NCBI GenBank assembly: GCA_021208135.1
Contig: JAJOKB010000065.1
Span: 1-41,228, forward strand
DNA length: 41,228 nt
Origin: Verrucomicrobiota bacterium
GTDB lineage: Bacteria > Verrucomicrobiota > Verrucomicrobiia > Opitutales > Oceanipulchritudinaceae
Reading direction: 5' to 3'
Below are positions 30,509 to 40,967 of the stretch, piece by piece. The notes below the pieces were generated by a model. It worked only from the letters and a program-made list of their open reading frames with translations. It had not been told where the DNA came from and did no database searches. The translations under genes and the position numbers were made by a program. Each line of letters opens with the position of its first letter. Position 1 is the first letter of the stretch.

Positions 30509-30712
30509 CGCTTTTTCAGCGAAATTGCCAACCGATTTTTAAACTTAACTGGATTTAATCGCTGCAATCATCAACTACCCGACACCCTTGACAGCCCAAG
30601 GAGCTGGTTCACATTCACACTAGTCGCTGACTGGGGCGCATGCAATCGCAGTACTGTGGATCCGGCAACCCATCCACAGATGGCAATAAAAATGCGTTAT
30701 CAGCTACCAGGG
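30509..30712. other. Intergenic region between lipA and the DUF481 gene
   Basis: About 204 nt lie between lipA and the DUF481 gene, both on the minus strand. I see no open frame, tRNA-like fold or strong terminator here. A promoter for the DUF481-mscS pair probably lies in this stretch, but I cannot place convincing boxes. Confidence 0.35.
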
Positions 30713-31616
30713 TCAAGCAAGAGCAACAGCAGCGGAGGCAACCTCAGCTTCAGTCGTTTTAGCGTTAAGGACACCGCTCGATTGCTCGTCGGCATGATAG
30801 GACGAGCGAACCAAGGGACCCGATTCCACAACCTTGATTCCAAGATCCAGGGCGAACTTTTTCCAATGGGCAAACTCCGCCGGATCAACCCAGCGGAACA
30901 TCTGCCGGTGTTCGCGGGTAGGCTGGAGATATTGTCCTATGGTCAGAATGTCGACGCCAATGGCGTGTATATGACGCAGTGTTTGCTCTATCTCGTAATC
31001 TTCTTCCCCAATGCCCAGCATGATACCGGTCTTGGTGACAAATCCACGGGACTTCGCGTGTTCAAGCACTTTTGTTGAAATCTTCCAGGAAGCCGTCTTC
31101 CTCACCGGACGCTGCAAGCGTTCGACCGTCTCCAAATTGTGGTTTAGCACATCTGGTTTTGCATCCAGCACAATATCAAGCAGTTCCGTCTTTCCGCGAA
31201 AATCGGGGATCAAAACTTCGATGGTAGTTTGCGGGTTCTGGTAGCGGGTAGCGCGAATCGTGGCCGCCCACACCCCGGCACCGCCGTCCTTCAGATCATC
31301 GCGTGATACCGATGTGATGACCGCATGCTTTAATCCCATCTTTTTTTACCGCCAGGGCGGCGCGCGCGGGTTCACCAAGATCCAGTTCGGTGGGACGCCC
31401 GGTAAGTACCGCACAAAAAGTACACGAACGGGTACAGACATTACCCAAAATCATGAGCGTCGCTGTGCGTCTCGACCAGCATTCCCCCATATTGGGACAC
31501 CGCGCACTCTGGCAAACTGTGTGCAGTTGATTGTCATCCACGATATTGCGTACTTGGCGGTACTCGGGACTTGTGGGCAGCTTGGCTCGCAACCAGTTGG
31601 GCTTACGTTCTTCCAT
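30713..31616 (-). CDS. lipA: Lipoyl synthase LipA (frameshifted)
   Basis: LipA inserts two sulphurs into protein-bound octanoyl groups to make lipoate. ATG 31616 starts [19 protein letters not shown], the family N-terminus. The auxiliary cluster motif [13 protein letters not shown] and the radical SAM motif [10 protein letters not shown] are both complete. The frame changes in the A run (minus strand) near 31336-31342; joining gives [20 protein letters not shown], as in all LipA proteins. [32 protein letters not shown] and the closing RSSYHADE segment follow in the second frame. It overlaps lipB by 14 nt, so octanoyl transfer and sulphur insertion are encoded together. Confidence 0.95.
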
Positions 31617-32265
31617 CAGGGTCAATAGTGTCCGCAAAAACCTGCTGGAATTCAAGCGCCAAAAGCGGTTTAACCGATACCGGAAGAATGGCCCTGCCAA
31701 GTTCAGCCGACATTGAGGTAACCGTACCATCCGTTATTCCACAAGGAATAATACCCTTAAAATGATCCAAAACGGGATTTACGTTGAGGGCAAAGCCGTG
31801 ATAGGTAACCCACTGCTTTACCGCCACCCCAATTGCAGCGATTTTTCTATCCTGCAACCAAATACCAGTCTTACCTTCCCGCCGACCAGCATTAAGTCCG
31901 AAATGCCGCACCGTGCGTATTAAAACCTCCTCCAGGTCCCGCAGATAGGCATGTAAATCCTTACCTCTGTTGCGTAGACTGATGATGGGATAACCAACAA
32001 TTTGCCCGGGTCCATGATACGTGATGTCTCCTCCTCGGTTGGACCTCGCCACAGTTATGCCTTCGCGCGCCAGAAAAACTTCATCAGCCACCAGATGATC
32101 ATCAGCGCCTTGTCGCGCACCAATGGTATAAACAGGTTCATGTTCGGTAAACACCAGAGCGTCTGTTGCCGCCTCATGGATGCGCTGTTGAACGCGATCC
32201 TGCTGCATTGCCAAGGCTTTTTGGTACTCGGTACGCCCCCAATCCACTATTTCAATTACGGTCAT
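31603..32265 (-). CDS. lipB: Octanoyltransferase LipB
   Basis: LipB transfers octanoate from acyl carrier protein to lipoyl domains. The frame is intact over 220 residues. [35 protein letters not shown], the [20 protein letters not shown] stretch containing the catalytic lysine, and FKGIIPCGI with the nucleophilic cysteine are all present. It is flanked by overlaps: about 14 nt with the SCO1-like gene upstream and 14 nt with lipA downstream. This suggests one transcript running SCO1-like, lipB, lipA. Confidence 0.95.
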   Translation of the reverse strand: MTVIEIVDWGRTEYQKALAMQQDRVQQRIHEAATDALVFTEHEPVYTIGARQGADDHLVADEVFLAREGITVARSNRGGDITYHGPGQIVGYPIISLRNRGKDLHAYLRDLEEVLIRTVRHFGLNAGRREGKTGIWLQDRKIAAIGVAVKQWVTYHGFALNVNPVLDHFKGIIPCGITDGTVTSMSAELGRAILPVSVKPLLALEFQQVFADTIDPDGRT

Positions 32266-33100
32266 TGGCCAAATTGCGTTGAATTCTTTGGATGAACGTT
32301 TCAGGGGTCCAGTTGTTACCGGGTAAGCGCAATAAAATTTTACCGTCCGGACCGATTAAACTGGTGGCCATCGTATGCCGGATAATTTGTACTTCGTCTT
32401 CCTCCGCCAATACGCCCATTTGATTGCGCAAATGCGCAAAACCGCAACCGGTCCAGCCAGCAAATGGAAATTATCTTCTTTGAGATCGTAATCCAAAGCA
32501 TACGCTTTGAAAACTCCAGGCGTGTCAAAAGCAGGATCCAGAGTCATGCTTACAAATTGTACGTTCTCCCATCCGAGCGCGGCCGCCAAATCCTGAGTTT
32601 CCTTCATCTTGCGAGTGGATAGTGGACACATGGTCGGCACCGCGCATCGGGTAAATATAAAATTCAATACGGTGTATTTTCCCAACAGATTTTCCTGCGT
32701 GAATACCTGTCCTTGCTGATTGTAGAGTGCAAAGGGCGGCACGCTTTCACCCACTGTTCTGAATACCCTGCCACGGCGTTCGCGGCTGGAAGTAAATAAT
32801 CCGGCGTTGATTTGAGCCATTTCCTTGGCCTGCTCCGTATCATTGGGAAAGATGGTTTGCAGCAATTGGCCGCCACCGAAAGGCACCAACTCACCCCGTA
32901 CAGCCTGCCCTTCACGCAATACCAGCCTGTCTCCGCGGCCCACGGTAACGACAATCGAATCCGCAGCCATGTCAGGCTGAAACACCATGGATCCTGCTTC
33001 GCGATCCAAGGTCAGTACGGTACCAGTTATAGTCTCACTGGCCGTCAGGGCTGATGAGCGTCAAGACCCATAAGCCCAACACCAAAAACCTCAATCGCAT
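32252..33100 (-). CDS. SCO1/SenC-like copper-thioredoxin protein (two frameshifts)
   Basis: SCO proteins deliver copper or electrons for cytochrome oxidase assembly on the outer face of the inner membrane. ATG 33100 opens a hydrophobic leader (MRLRFLVLGLWVLTLIS); one missing base near 33052 is needed to join it to ALTASETITGTVLTLD. A thioredoxin-like domain follows: VPPFALYNQQGQVFTQENLL, NFIFTRCAVPTMCPLSTRKM, FVSMTLDPAFDTPGVFKAYA. The cysteines are spaced CxxxxxC, not the usual CxxxC. A second break near 32426 hides the end, which reads LRNQMGVLAEE, then IRHTMATSLIGPDGKI with the SCO histidine. The last 14 nt overlap lipB. An N-terminal domain of about 90 residues is unassigned. Confidence 0.8.
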
Positions 33101-33110
33101 CCCGCGTGAT

Positions 33111-34976
33111 TCATGATGGCAATTGATTGGCCGCGCGATTGGAATTTCGGATCTCATGGTAAGCATAAAAACGCTCTGCGCCTTCATCACCCATGTAACG
33201 ACGCAGTGTCTTTTCATTGGTTTTAGCCAAATCAACGAGCACCAATCCGTCGATGCAATCATTAAACTCGGGATCCACATTGAAGCTAAGCATGGTAGCA
33301 TTCAGCTTCAGGTATTGACGCAACAACACAGGCACCCCACGCTCCTCACGCTCTATCTCGGAAATCAGCGCCGAAACATCTTCAATATCGCGCACTGTGG
33401 TATTAAACGAATGACGGTCCAGCCCTCCCAAGTGCTTGGACCTGGGTGGTTTGCGCGCCTTGACCTGATGGGCCAGCTCAGGATCCAGGGTATTCTCCTT
33501 CAAATACATGACAATCATGTTCTTGGACAACGCCTGATACTCCTTGCTGATACTCACCGGGCCAAAAAGTATGCGATAACGGGGATTGCGCACAATGAAC
33601 TGACCTATGCCCTTCCAGATCAGTCCCAACGAAAGTGGCTTGCGCTGATATTCAGCCACAATGAAGGAACGTCCAAGCTCTACAGCAGGATTCAGGCGCT
33701 CCAGGACTCCAGGACGATACTTGAATAGGGTCGTTGTATAGAGACCGGATGCCCCCTGCGCATTCAAGATATCGTCAGTCAATCCAAGGCGATAGGCTCC
33801 TGCAATTTCACGCTGCTCATGATTCCACATGAACAAATGCAGGTAATGCTCATCGAATTTGTCCAGGTCACGCGCTAAATTTGTCCCCTCACCCACCGCA
33901 CGGAAGGTCTTCTCGCGCAATCGACCTATCTCCTTCAGCAAAAGCGGAATCTCTTTCGCACTGGCAATGTAAACGGAGAATTCATTGTGTTGGGCGTGCA
34001 GATGCTCCGTCCGCAGTTGCGATATTTCCCTCGCCAACAAATCCTTGTCGATCGGTTCCGCAATCGTTAATGGCTCAGCTTTGCGGCGCGGACGCGAGAA
34101 CCGAAAACTCACCTTTTCCGCTACTTCACGGTTTTGCAGGATGTAAGTCTTCAGGCGCAGAAAATCTATGACCTCACGGTTGCCGGCAAACTTCTCCAAT
34201 TTTGTTGGACTGATCGCATTACCAATACGCAACTTAACGCTTTTCCCACGCATCGAAAGCATCTGACGGGGCAGCAACAGCGTTCGCAAAAGAGGATGCA
34301 CCAACCCGGCCACTTGAAAAAAAGGTGCTGTTGCGTCCTTCAAAATACACAGGAACTACGGTGGCCCGGGTTTTGACGGCTAGCGCGGCCAAGTGCTCAC
34401 TCCACTGAGGATCAGTTACTCTTCGCCTACTCCATGTCCAGTGGGACACTGTACCCGATGGGAATGCCCCCAGGCAACCACCACCACGCAACCAACTCAT
34501 ACACTTGCGCATCGCTCCAAGATTCCCTTGCGCCGCTGTTTTGCTGCCAAAGGGATCCACATTGATGATGTGCTCCTCAAATCCTTGGATGCGCGACAGC
34601 AGATAATTGACCATCAACTTGGCATCCGGACGCACCCCAGTCAAAAACCGCCCCCCAATATGATCCCATCAACTCCTCCATATGGATGGTTGGCAACCAC
34701 TATCAACGGACCTTGCTTTGGAATGCGCTGTAAATCCTCCGGCTTCACCTTGTATTCAACCCCAAGAACAGTCAACGCACGTTGGTAAAAGTTTCCGCTG
34801 TCAGCCGACAGCCGACAGAGCGCATCGTGCCTGTCATTGATCTTTCTGTGCTGAATCAATAGGTTCGCCAGATAATCAACACTGCGCCAAAACCATTTGC
34901 TCATCCAGCCCGTTCGACCAGAGCTGAAATCTATCAGTGGAGGATACTCTTCAGGAATTGGGGTGCTGGATTCCAT
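33111..34976 (-). CDS. OlsF-like bifunctional acyltransferase (PlsC domain + GNAT acyltransferase), two frameshifts
   Basis: The repaired protein is about 621 residues. The N-terminal part is a lysophospholipid-type acyltransferase: VVANHPYGGVDGII near residue 90, FPSGTVSHW, and VPVYFEGRNSTFFQVAG. The C-terminal part is a GNAT-like N-acyltransferase of the hemolysin/OlsB type: EIGRLREKTFRAVGEGTNL, DKFDEHYLHLFMWNHE, IAGAYRLGL, ELGRSFIVAEYQRKPLSLGL. This order matches OlsF, which makes ornithine lipids from ornithine in two acylations; related enzymes make glycine lipids. The frame changes near 34648-34655 (G run) and in the A run at 34317-34323. The amino-acid substrate cannot be told from sequence. 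It lies 10 nt upstream of the SCO1-like gene. Confidence 0.82.
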
Positions 34977-35060
34977 AGTGCTTATACTGCAGGAATTTAG
35001 CAGCGAATCCAGTGAAATCGGTCCCCCTGCATGGCGATTTTGTTACAATACGGTGACTGC

Positions 35061-35444
35061 TCAACCTAAGCCCGCATACTTACCAAATAAACCAATCCCT
35101 GGGAAATACTCCCAATCCACTACGGTTCCTTTATCATGATAAACTACCACCATATCCAACCGCCAGGCTGCTGCTCGCCAACTGCTTTGCCTCAACCAAG
35201 CCAATGCCGTTCGCCTCAATGACACACGCTGCCGCCGATTCACTCGATAGTACCCAGGTACTGGTGTGGCCACTTGCACAACTTTTACCTCCACAAAAAC
35301 CGCCGTCTCCTCATCCTTCATCACCAAATCCAATTCACCACGCTGATACCTCCAGTTCCGCGCCATCTCCTCCATCCCAAACCCTTCCCGCAACCAACAT
35401 GATGCCCATTCCTCGCCCATTTTCCCCAATTCTTTCCGATCCAT
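35061..35444 (-). CDS. YraN/UPF0102 family endonuclease-like protein
   Basis: YraN proteins are small predicted nucleases related to Holliday-junction resolvases and restriction endonucleases. The family core is visible: KMGEEWASCWLREGFGMEEM, then RNWRYQRGELDLVMKDEE with the catalytic GELDLV acidic pair, and VFVEVKVVQ with glutamate and lysine of the ExK motif. The C-terminal part is longer than usual but keeps the RRTALAWLRQ helix. The frame also opens at TTG 35456, but GGAGGGAGAG just before ATG 35444 is an excellent ribosome-binding site, so 35444 is the start. The function in vivo is not established. Confidence 0.85.
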   Translation of the reverse strand: MDRKELGKMGEEWASCWLREGFGMEEMARNWRYQRGELDLVMKDEETAVFVEVKVVQVATPVPGYYRVNRRQRVSLRRTALAWLRQSSWRAAAWRLDMVVVYHDKGTVVDWEYFPGIGLFGKYAGLG

Positions 35445-35532
35445 CTCTCCCTCCAATCTTAAGTTATTAACTTATTTTAGATTAGGCTATAAGATGATCT
35501 GGTCAAGCAGTTTTTCTCAGACCTTCGAGTCG

Positions 35533-36590
35533 TTATTCAGTTGCCGGCCAGTTCTCCTTCGTCTTGTTGGCATATCGCACCAAAGCCAACATAACCGGCA
35601 CTTCAACCAACACTCCCACTATGGTTGCTAACACTACCGGGGAACCTGGCCCAAACAACACTATCGCCACTGCAACAGCCAATTCAAAAAAATTTGAGGC
35701 TCCTATCAATCCCGCCGGCGCTGCCACTTCGTGCCGCAAGCAGATTTTCCTCCCAACAAAGTAAGCCAACCAAAATATCGCAACTGTTTGTATGATCAAC
35801 GGAACAGCTATCAGCGCAATGTGCAATGGATTGGCCAGAATAACTTCCCCTTGAAAAGAAAAAATCAACACCAAGGTAAGTAATAATCCCACCATCGTGA
35901 CGTCATTGAAAGCGGGTATCAATCTGCGCTGAAAAAATGCCTCTCCTTTGTACTTCAATACCAACTTCCTTGTAAGTACGCCCACTCCCAATGGAATCAC
36001 TACAAACAGCACAACCAAACAAAGAGCGTGTCCCAAGGTATACTGATACCACTGATTCCCAGCAAGATCCCCACTATAGGCGTAAACGCCACTAACAAGA
36101 TAAGGTTATTGGTGGCCACCTGCACCACAGTGTATGCCGGATTCCCTTTGGTCAGGTGACTCCAGACAAACACCATCGCCGTACACGGCGCTGCACCCAA
36201 CAAAACCGCTCCTGCCAGATATTGCCTCGCCAATTCCTCGGTCATGAAGGACCGGAAAATTACAAAGAAAAACAACGCACAGATCCCAAACATGCTGAAT
36301 GGCTTGATCAGCCAGTTCACCACCCAGGTTAAATACAATCCTTGTGGCTGCCGACTCACGTCCTTGATGCTGGCGAAATCCACTTTCATCATCATCGGAT
36401 AAATCATCAGCCATATCAGCACCGCTATCGGTATTGAAACATTCGCGTACTCCAGTGTACGCAAAAAATCAGGAACCTCCGGCAGGTAACGCCCAAGAAG
36501 AATCCCAAACACCATACACAGTATCACCCATAAACTCAGGTTCTTCTCAAAATAACTGATACCACTCGATTGCGGTCGATCACATTTCAT
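35533..36590 (-). CDS. acr3: Arsenite efflux permease ACR3 (frameshifted)
   Basis: ACR3 exports arsenite through the inner membrane using the proton gradient; it belongs to the BASS/SBF superfamily with ten helices. The first segment (36590 to about 36020) contains SLWVILCMVFGILLG, LMIYPMMMKVDFASI and the conserved cysteine motif GAVLLGAAPCTAMVFVWS. The second (about 36030 to 35533) has VVLFVVIPLGVGVLTRK, NPLHIALIAVPLIIQ, and LIGASNFFELAVAVAIVLFG. The frame changes near 36020-36030, within the loop after IPWDTLF. The repaired length of about 352 residues matches the family. No arsR or arsC is adjacent. Confidence 0.9.
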
Positions 36591-36827
36591 ATTCCGTAAA
36601 TTGCATATACCAATCTAGGTAATCAAGGAAATTAGGGGGTAAAATTCAGTTGACATACGCATAATTCTTCAATTTTGGTTTTGTTATTCAATATTGAACT
36701 AAGGAACCCCTATTTAGCCGATTATTGAACAAATTACCCCTTATTTCCTGAACTGAAGATTCTATTATGAATTATCCGACTCGCGACTGAGTCAGAAAAA
36801 CTCACTACCAACGCATACCCAAAACAA
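36591..36827. promoter_or_regulatory. Divergent regulatory region between acr3 and a PEP-CTERM gene
   Basis: This AT-rich 237-nt region should carry the promoters of both genes. A TTGACA lies at 36650-36655 on the plus strand but lacks a good -10 box at the right distance. Three copies of a related element occur here and are listed separately. No small gene or terminator is visible. Confidence 0.4.
36625..36746. repeat. Three-copy AT-rich element with central C4/C5 block
   Basis: Copies are at 36693-36715 and 36724-36746 in direct orientation (each ATTGAAC, then an ACCCC block, then TATTT) and at 36625-36649 in inverted orientation (its complement reads TTTTACCCCCTAATTTCCTT). The two direct copies start 31 nt apart, close to three helical turns. 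This phased arrangement between divergent genes suggests binding sites for a regulator. Confidence 0.45.
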
Positions 36828-37728
36828 ATGAAAAAGTCATCCACACTACTTGCCGGCCTGATTCTATCACTGGCTGTTTCTGCACATGCGACCATTGTTA
36901 CCACCTACACCGATAATTTTGAGGGCACCATAACCCAGCGATCGGTAACAGAGGGAGCGGTCACTTCTTTTGCCTGGTACACCCGTAACAATGGTGCTTT
37001 TTCCTATTCGAATGGAAAGATGATAACGACCAGCGACCGGGGAGGCATCGGCTACTTCATGGCACCGGGCGAGTCTTTCACCCTGACAAACATTGGCGAC
37101 AAGATCGAATTACGGGTAGATTTCACGTTTACTGGATCTGGTAGCGATTCAGCGACAGACCGCATGCGCATTGGCCTATTGGGACAAGGAGCCACCCGTA
37201 TAGCAGATAACTGGGGAACCAATGATTCAATAGCTCAGGCAGAGGGCATTACTGGCTTCGTGGGCACCTGGGACCATGGCGTTCGAGTAGCAATTCCACT
37301 GCAGTGGTCGCCGATAATATCAATCTTTATGAACGCAAGAATCCGGCACCAACCTGATTGGAGGCACCGGAGGATTGGGTGATGCCTACACTGCTTTGGG
37401 CACGGGAGGTACGGCTTACACGGTGAGCACCTCGCTGGTGGGTGCACCGTTGAGCGTAACTCTGACCGTGGTGCTGACGGCAACCAACACTGTGAGCACC
37501 GAACTCACCTATCGCAATGGCGAAACTGTGCTGAGCACTCACACCGTTAATGGTATTGTTTCCAATTCATTGAGTTTTGATGCAGTGGGTTATTACACAC
37601 GGTCTCCTACCAATGAAATGACGGGAATTACTGTCACCACAACCGCTATTCCTGAACCACAAACCTATATCATGACATTTGGCTTGATAGCACTGGCTGC
37701 TGTCGTAAGGCGTCGAATCAAGCGATAA
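36828..37728 (+). CDS. PEP-CTERM protein with a beta-rich domain (frameshifted)
   Basis: The protein begins with a signal peptide (MKKSSTLLAGLILSLAVSAHA) and ends with a PEP-CTERM signal (IPEPQTYIMTFGLIALAAV followed by RRRIKR), so it is probably exported and processed by an exosortase. The body is a LamG-like beta sandwich: YTDNFEG, FAWYTRNNGAFSYSNGK, RGGIGYF, IELRVDFTFTGSGSDSATD. The frame changes at least twice between about 37270 and 37370; an intermediate frame reads VADNINLYERK and the last frame continues LIGGTGGLGDAYTALG. The repaired length is about 300 residues. It lies 9 nt upstream of the pectate lyase, which carries a similar beta module, so the pair is probably one operon. Confidence 0.78.
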
Positions 37729-37737
37729 AGCAGACCG

Positions 37738-40700
37738 ATGAAGGCGATATTCAAAGCGCAGACGTGGGCCATTTTCACATGGGCGCTGACAACCCAGTTG
37801 TTCGCACATGTCACAGGTGAACGCATCACGGACCCACAACAAATCGAAGCCCACTTGAGCTATGTTATTATTAACAAAGCCACCGGCGGGGCGTTGGAAC
37901 CGGATGGCAGAACCGTATTAAATCTGGCAAATCTGGCTCCGGCACAACCCGATGCCACTACATGGCAACTCTGGCGCTTTGAAGCGATCGCCAATAATGG
38001 TTGGTATATTTTCAACCGCAGGAATGATAAAGTGATCTTGGTTGAAGGGGGCAACAAGAACCCCGGCGCAAATATCGTGCAGGATCGAAATCGGCGTTCC
38101 GCCCGCAATACGTGGGAATTGGAATCAGCAGAATCCGGATACTTCCGCCTCATTAATCGCAATAGCAACTTGCCGCTGGCTGTGAGTGATCCCTCAAGCG
38201 ATTGGGGCATGAACGTCCATCAGGCGGCAAGGTCAAGCGATGATGCGCAGCTGTGGGCAATTTACAGGGCTCGGGCACCCGCTGAAGAAACACCGGATTT
38301 CAGCCAGCGCGGGTTTGCAACTGCTCAAGGTCTGGTGACGGGTGGAGCTGGCGGTGAGGTTGTTGTAGTGAGCACTGTTGCCGAATTGAAACACTACATT
38401 TCGCGACCGCAGCCAACAATCATTCTGGTATCTGGAACCTTTGATTTACCCCCCAATCCAGACACACCGCACAGCAACCCGAATGGCAGAATGTACACTG
38501 TTTCATCGGATAAAACTATCATTGGACTGCCGGGAGCCCATATTCGGTTGGGTGGCTTCAATATTTCCCGCGCACACAATATTATCATTCGCAACCTCAC
38601 CTTTTCAGCCGCACACGATGACAGTGTAAATATTGAGCACGGCTCGACGAGAGTTTGGGTCGATCATAATGAATTCTTCGCTGGTGCCGACGGACTGGTA
38701 GATGTCAAACGTGAATCAGACTTCATCACTGTTTCATGGAATATATTTAATCAGCACGACAAAACCGCACTGCTCGGACATGACGATAACCATACCGCTG
38801 ACCGTGGACACTTGCGGGTCACATATCATCACAACTGGTTTAGAGACGCCAATCAAAGACTACCCCGCGTTCGCTACGCCCGCACCCATGTGGTGAATAA
38901 CTTGTACGAGAATATAGGCGGATATTGTATGGGCATCGGCGTCGAAGCCCGTATCATTGCCGAATCCAACTTTGTAGTGTCAGCAAACAGCGGGTACACC
39001 TTATATGATAAAGCTGCTCAGCCAGGATTCTTCCGCGATATCAATGGGGTCTACAGTGGTCTCAATAACGATCTCGAAATCACCAGTGACAGCGGTATCG
39101 ATTGGGCTCCTGAAGATTATTATGACATGACTGCAAACCATGTCTTGAACGTACCGAACATGGTAAGAGCTTATGCTGGACCTGGAGTTTTGACTACCGA
39201 AGAGTTGGGAATCCATATTCTACCTCCACAAATCGTGACCGCCCCCGCCACTCGCACCGTAAATATTGGCACGTCCACCACCTTTGAAGTGGAGGTTTCA
39301 GGCACAGGTCCTCTGTTTTTTGAGTGGAGCTTCAACGGGCAACTTTTATTGAACCATTCTGCTGCTCAGCTAACTCTGACAAACATCAATGCCGCAGATG
39401 AAGGACTTTACTCAGTTACCGTACTCAACGGTTTTGGCGAATCCGATAGTGCAGAGTTTCAGTTAATGGTGGATCCCACAGTGTTGCCACCTCTCTTTGA
39501 GCAGAAACCCCAGTCACAGATCGTTCAGAGTGGAGGCACTGCAACCTTCAATGCTGGAGTCAACGGCACTGCGCCGATTACCATCCAATGGTTTAAAAAT
39601 GGCGAACCTCTCCTTGGGCAGACCGGCCCCACCCTCCAAATCACAGCAGTTGACGCCAGCGACGCCGCAATCTACACAGTCCGAGCAACCAATTCAGCAG
39701 GAAACATAGAAAGTCCCCCATTCTTTCTGGCAGTTCCACCGCAAAACTCCAGCGTACTACTAAATGATTCGTTTGCAGATGGTAATCGTACTGGTCAAAA
39801 CCTCCCTGGCTCAGCGGCATGGTTTACCTCTTCGGGCAGCAGCAACTTCACTGCCACACAAGGTTCAGCCACACAAAATGTGAGTTCCAGTAGAACTATA
39901 ATTGGATACTTTACCCCGTCTTCCGCCAGCCCTTTAGTCGTTGGCACCCATCAATCCATCGAATTGAAATTTGACTTCAGCTTTAGCGGTTTTGATTCAG
40001 CTCAACCAGCTGATTTCCCGACTTTTCGACCAGCGCTTCTACGGTCTGTCGCCAATCCAACGGCTACCAATGGAACAGGATTTCAGACAAGCGGGACGCC
40101 CAATACCAATGCCAGGGTGAATGCAGATTTTGGCAGCAATAACCCGAGCAACAATCCCTTTAATCTGTATCAAGGATATGCCGCGTTTTCTGTTTTCGGA
40201 CCTAATAATGCCACCACCGCCGGGTTTTTGGCACGTAGGGACGGAATACACCCATCTTTGCTCGGAAATAGTACCCCATTTACCCCATTGGGTCAGCAGG
40301 CACCCACACCTTCGGGAATTGTTAGCGGAAGCGGCTACAGAGGAATACTCACCATCTCCAATACCGGTTCAGGGCATCTCATTAGCTATTCTGTTTATCG
40401 GATCGTCGATGGCACTATAATCCTTACAATGGAAGCCTCCGATCCAGAGGCAACGTTTACCAGTTTTGACACGGTCGCATTCCACTTAACCAAAAATGGC
40501 AGTTCCCCCACTTATAATTTCACTCTATTAAATGTGCAGATAACCCTGATTTCGGAACCTGACACTTCAACATTCGCCGGCTGGATGTCGGCCAGCGGAT
40601 TGCCTCCATCTTTGCAAGGACACGATACCACCCTGTTCACAGGCGACCTTCCCAATATGCTGAAGTATGCAATGGGGTTGGATCCATTGATACCTGCCTC

Positions 40701-40967
40701 ACGTGATCAATTACCCAAGTTAGATGTTATTCAGGTGGAAAACTACTTGTACCCAGTTTTTAGTTTTCAACGAAACCAAGCAGCAGGTAACGTTAGCCTA
40801 ACAGTAGAGAACTGTCGCGATCTATCCTTTCAAAGCGATCTTGGTGCCTCCATTATCGAAGTGCGATCCGGTGAAAATGGCACTGAATCAGTGCACGTAA
40901 GGTCAAACGTTTCGCTAACATCTGAACCCCATCAGTTCATGCGGCTCGTTGCCAGATTCTGGATTAA
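37738..40967 (+). CDS. Secreted modular pectate lyase (PL1) with ricin-type, Ig-like and LamG-like domains
   Basis: This enzyme should cleave polygalacturonan by beta-elimination. A signal peptide (MKAIFKAQTWAIFTWALTTQ) leads into a ricin-type beta-trefoil (about 38-180; TWQLWRFEAIANNGWYIFNR). The PL1 parallel beta-helix (about 185-490) has IIIRNLTFSAAHDDSVNIEH, VWVDHNEFFAGADGLVDVKR with calcium-site aspartates, and NQRLPRVRYARTHVVNN with the catalytic arginine. Two I-set Ig domains (about 496-665), a LamG-like module (about 676-940) and a C-terminal domain follow (LPNMLKYAMGLDPLIP). As read, no stop occurs before the window end. One extra T near 40957 gives LVARFLD and a stop at 40965-40967, which I prefer. 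Confidence 0.88.

Noticed and set aside
30509..30712. A tRNA or small RNA between lipA and the DUF481 gene
   Set aside because: A GGTTCACATTC-like string resembles a T-loop, but no acceptor or anticodon stem can be formed around it.
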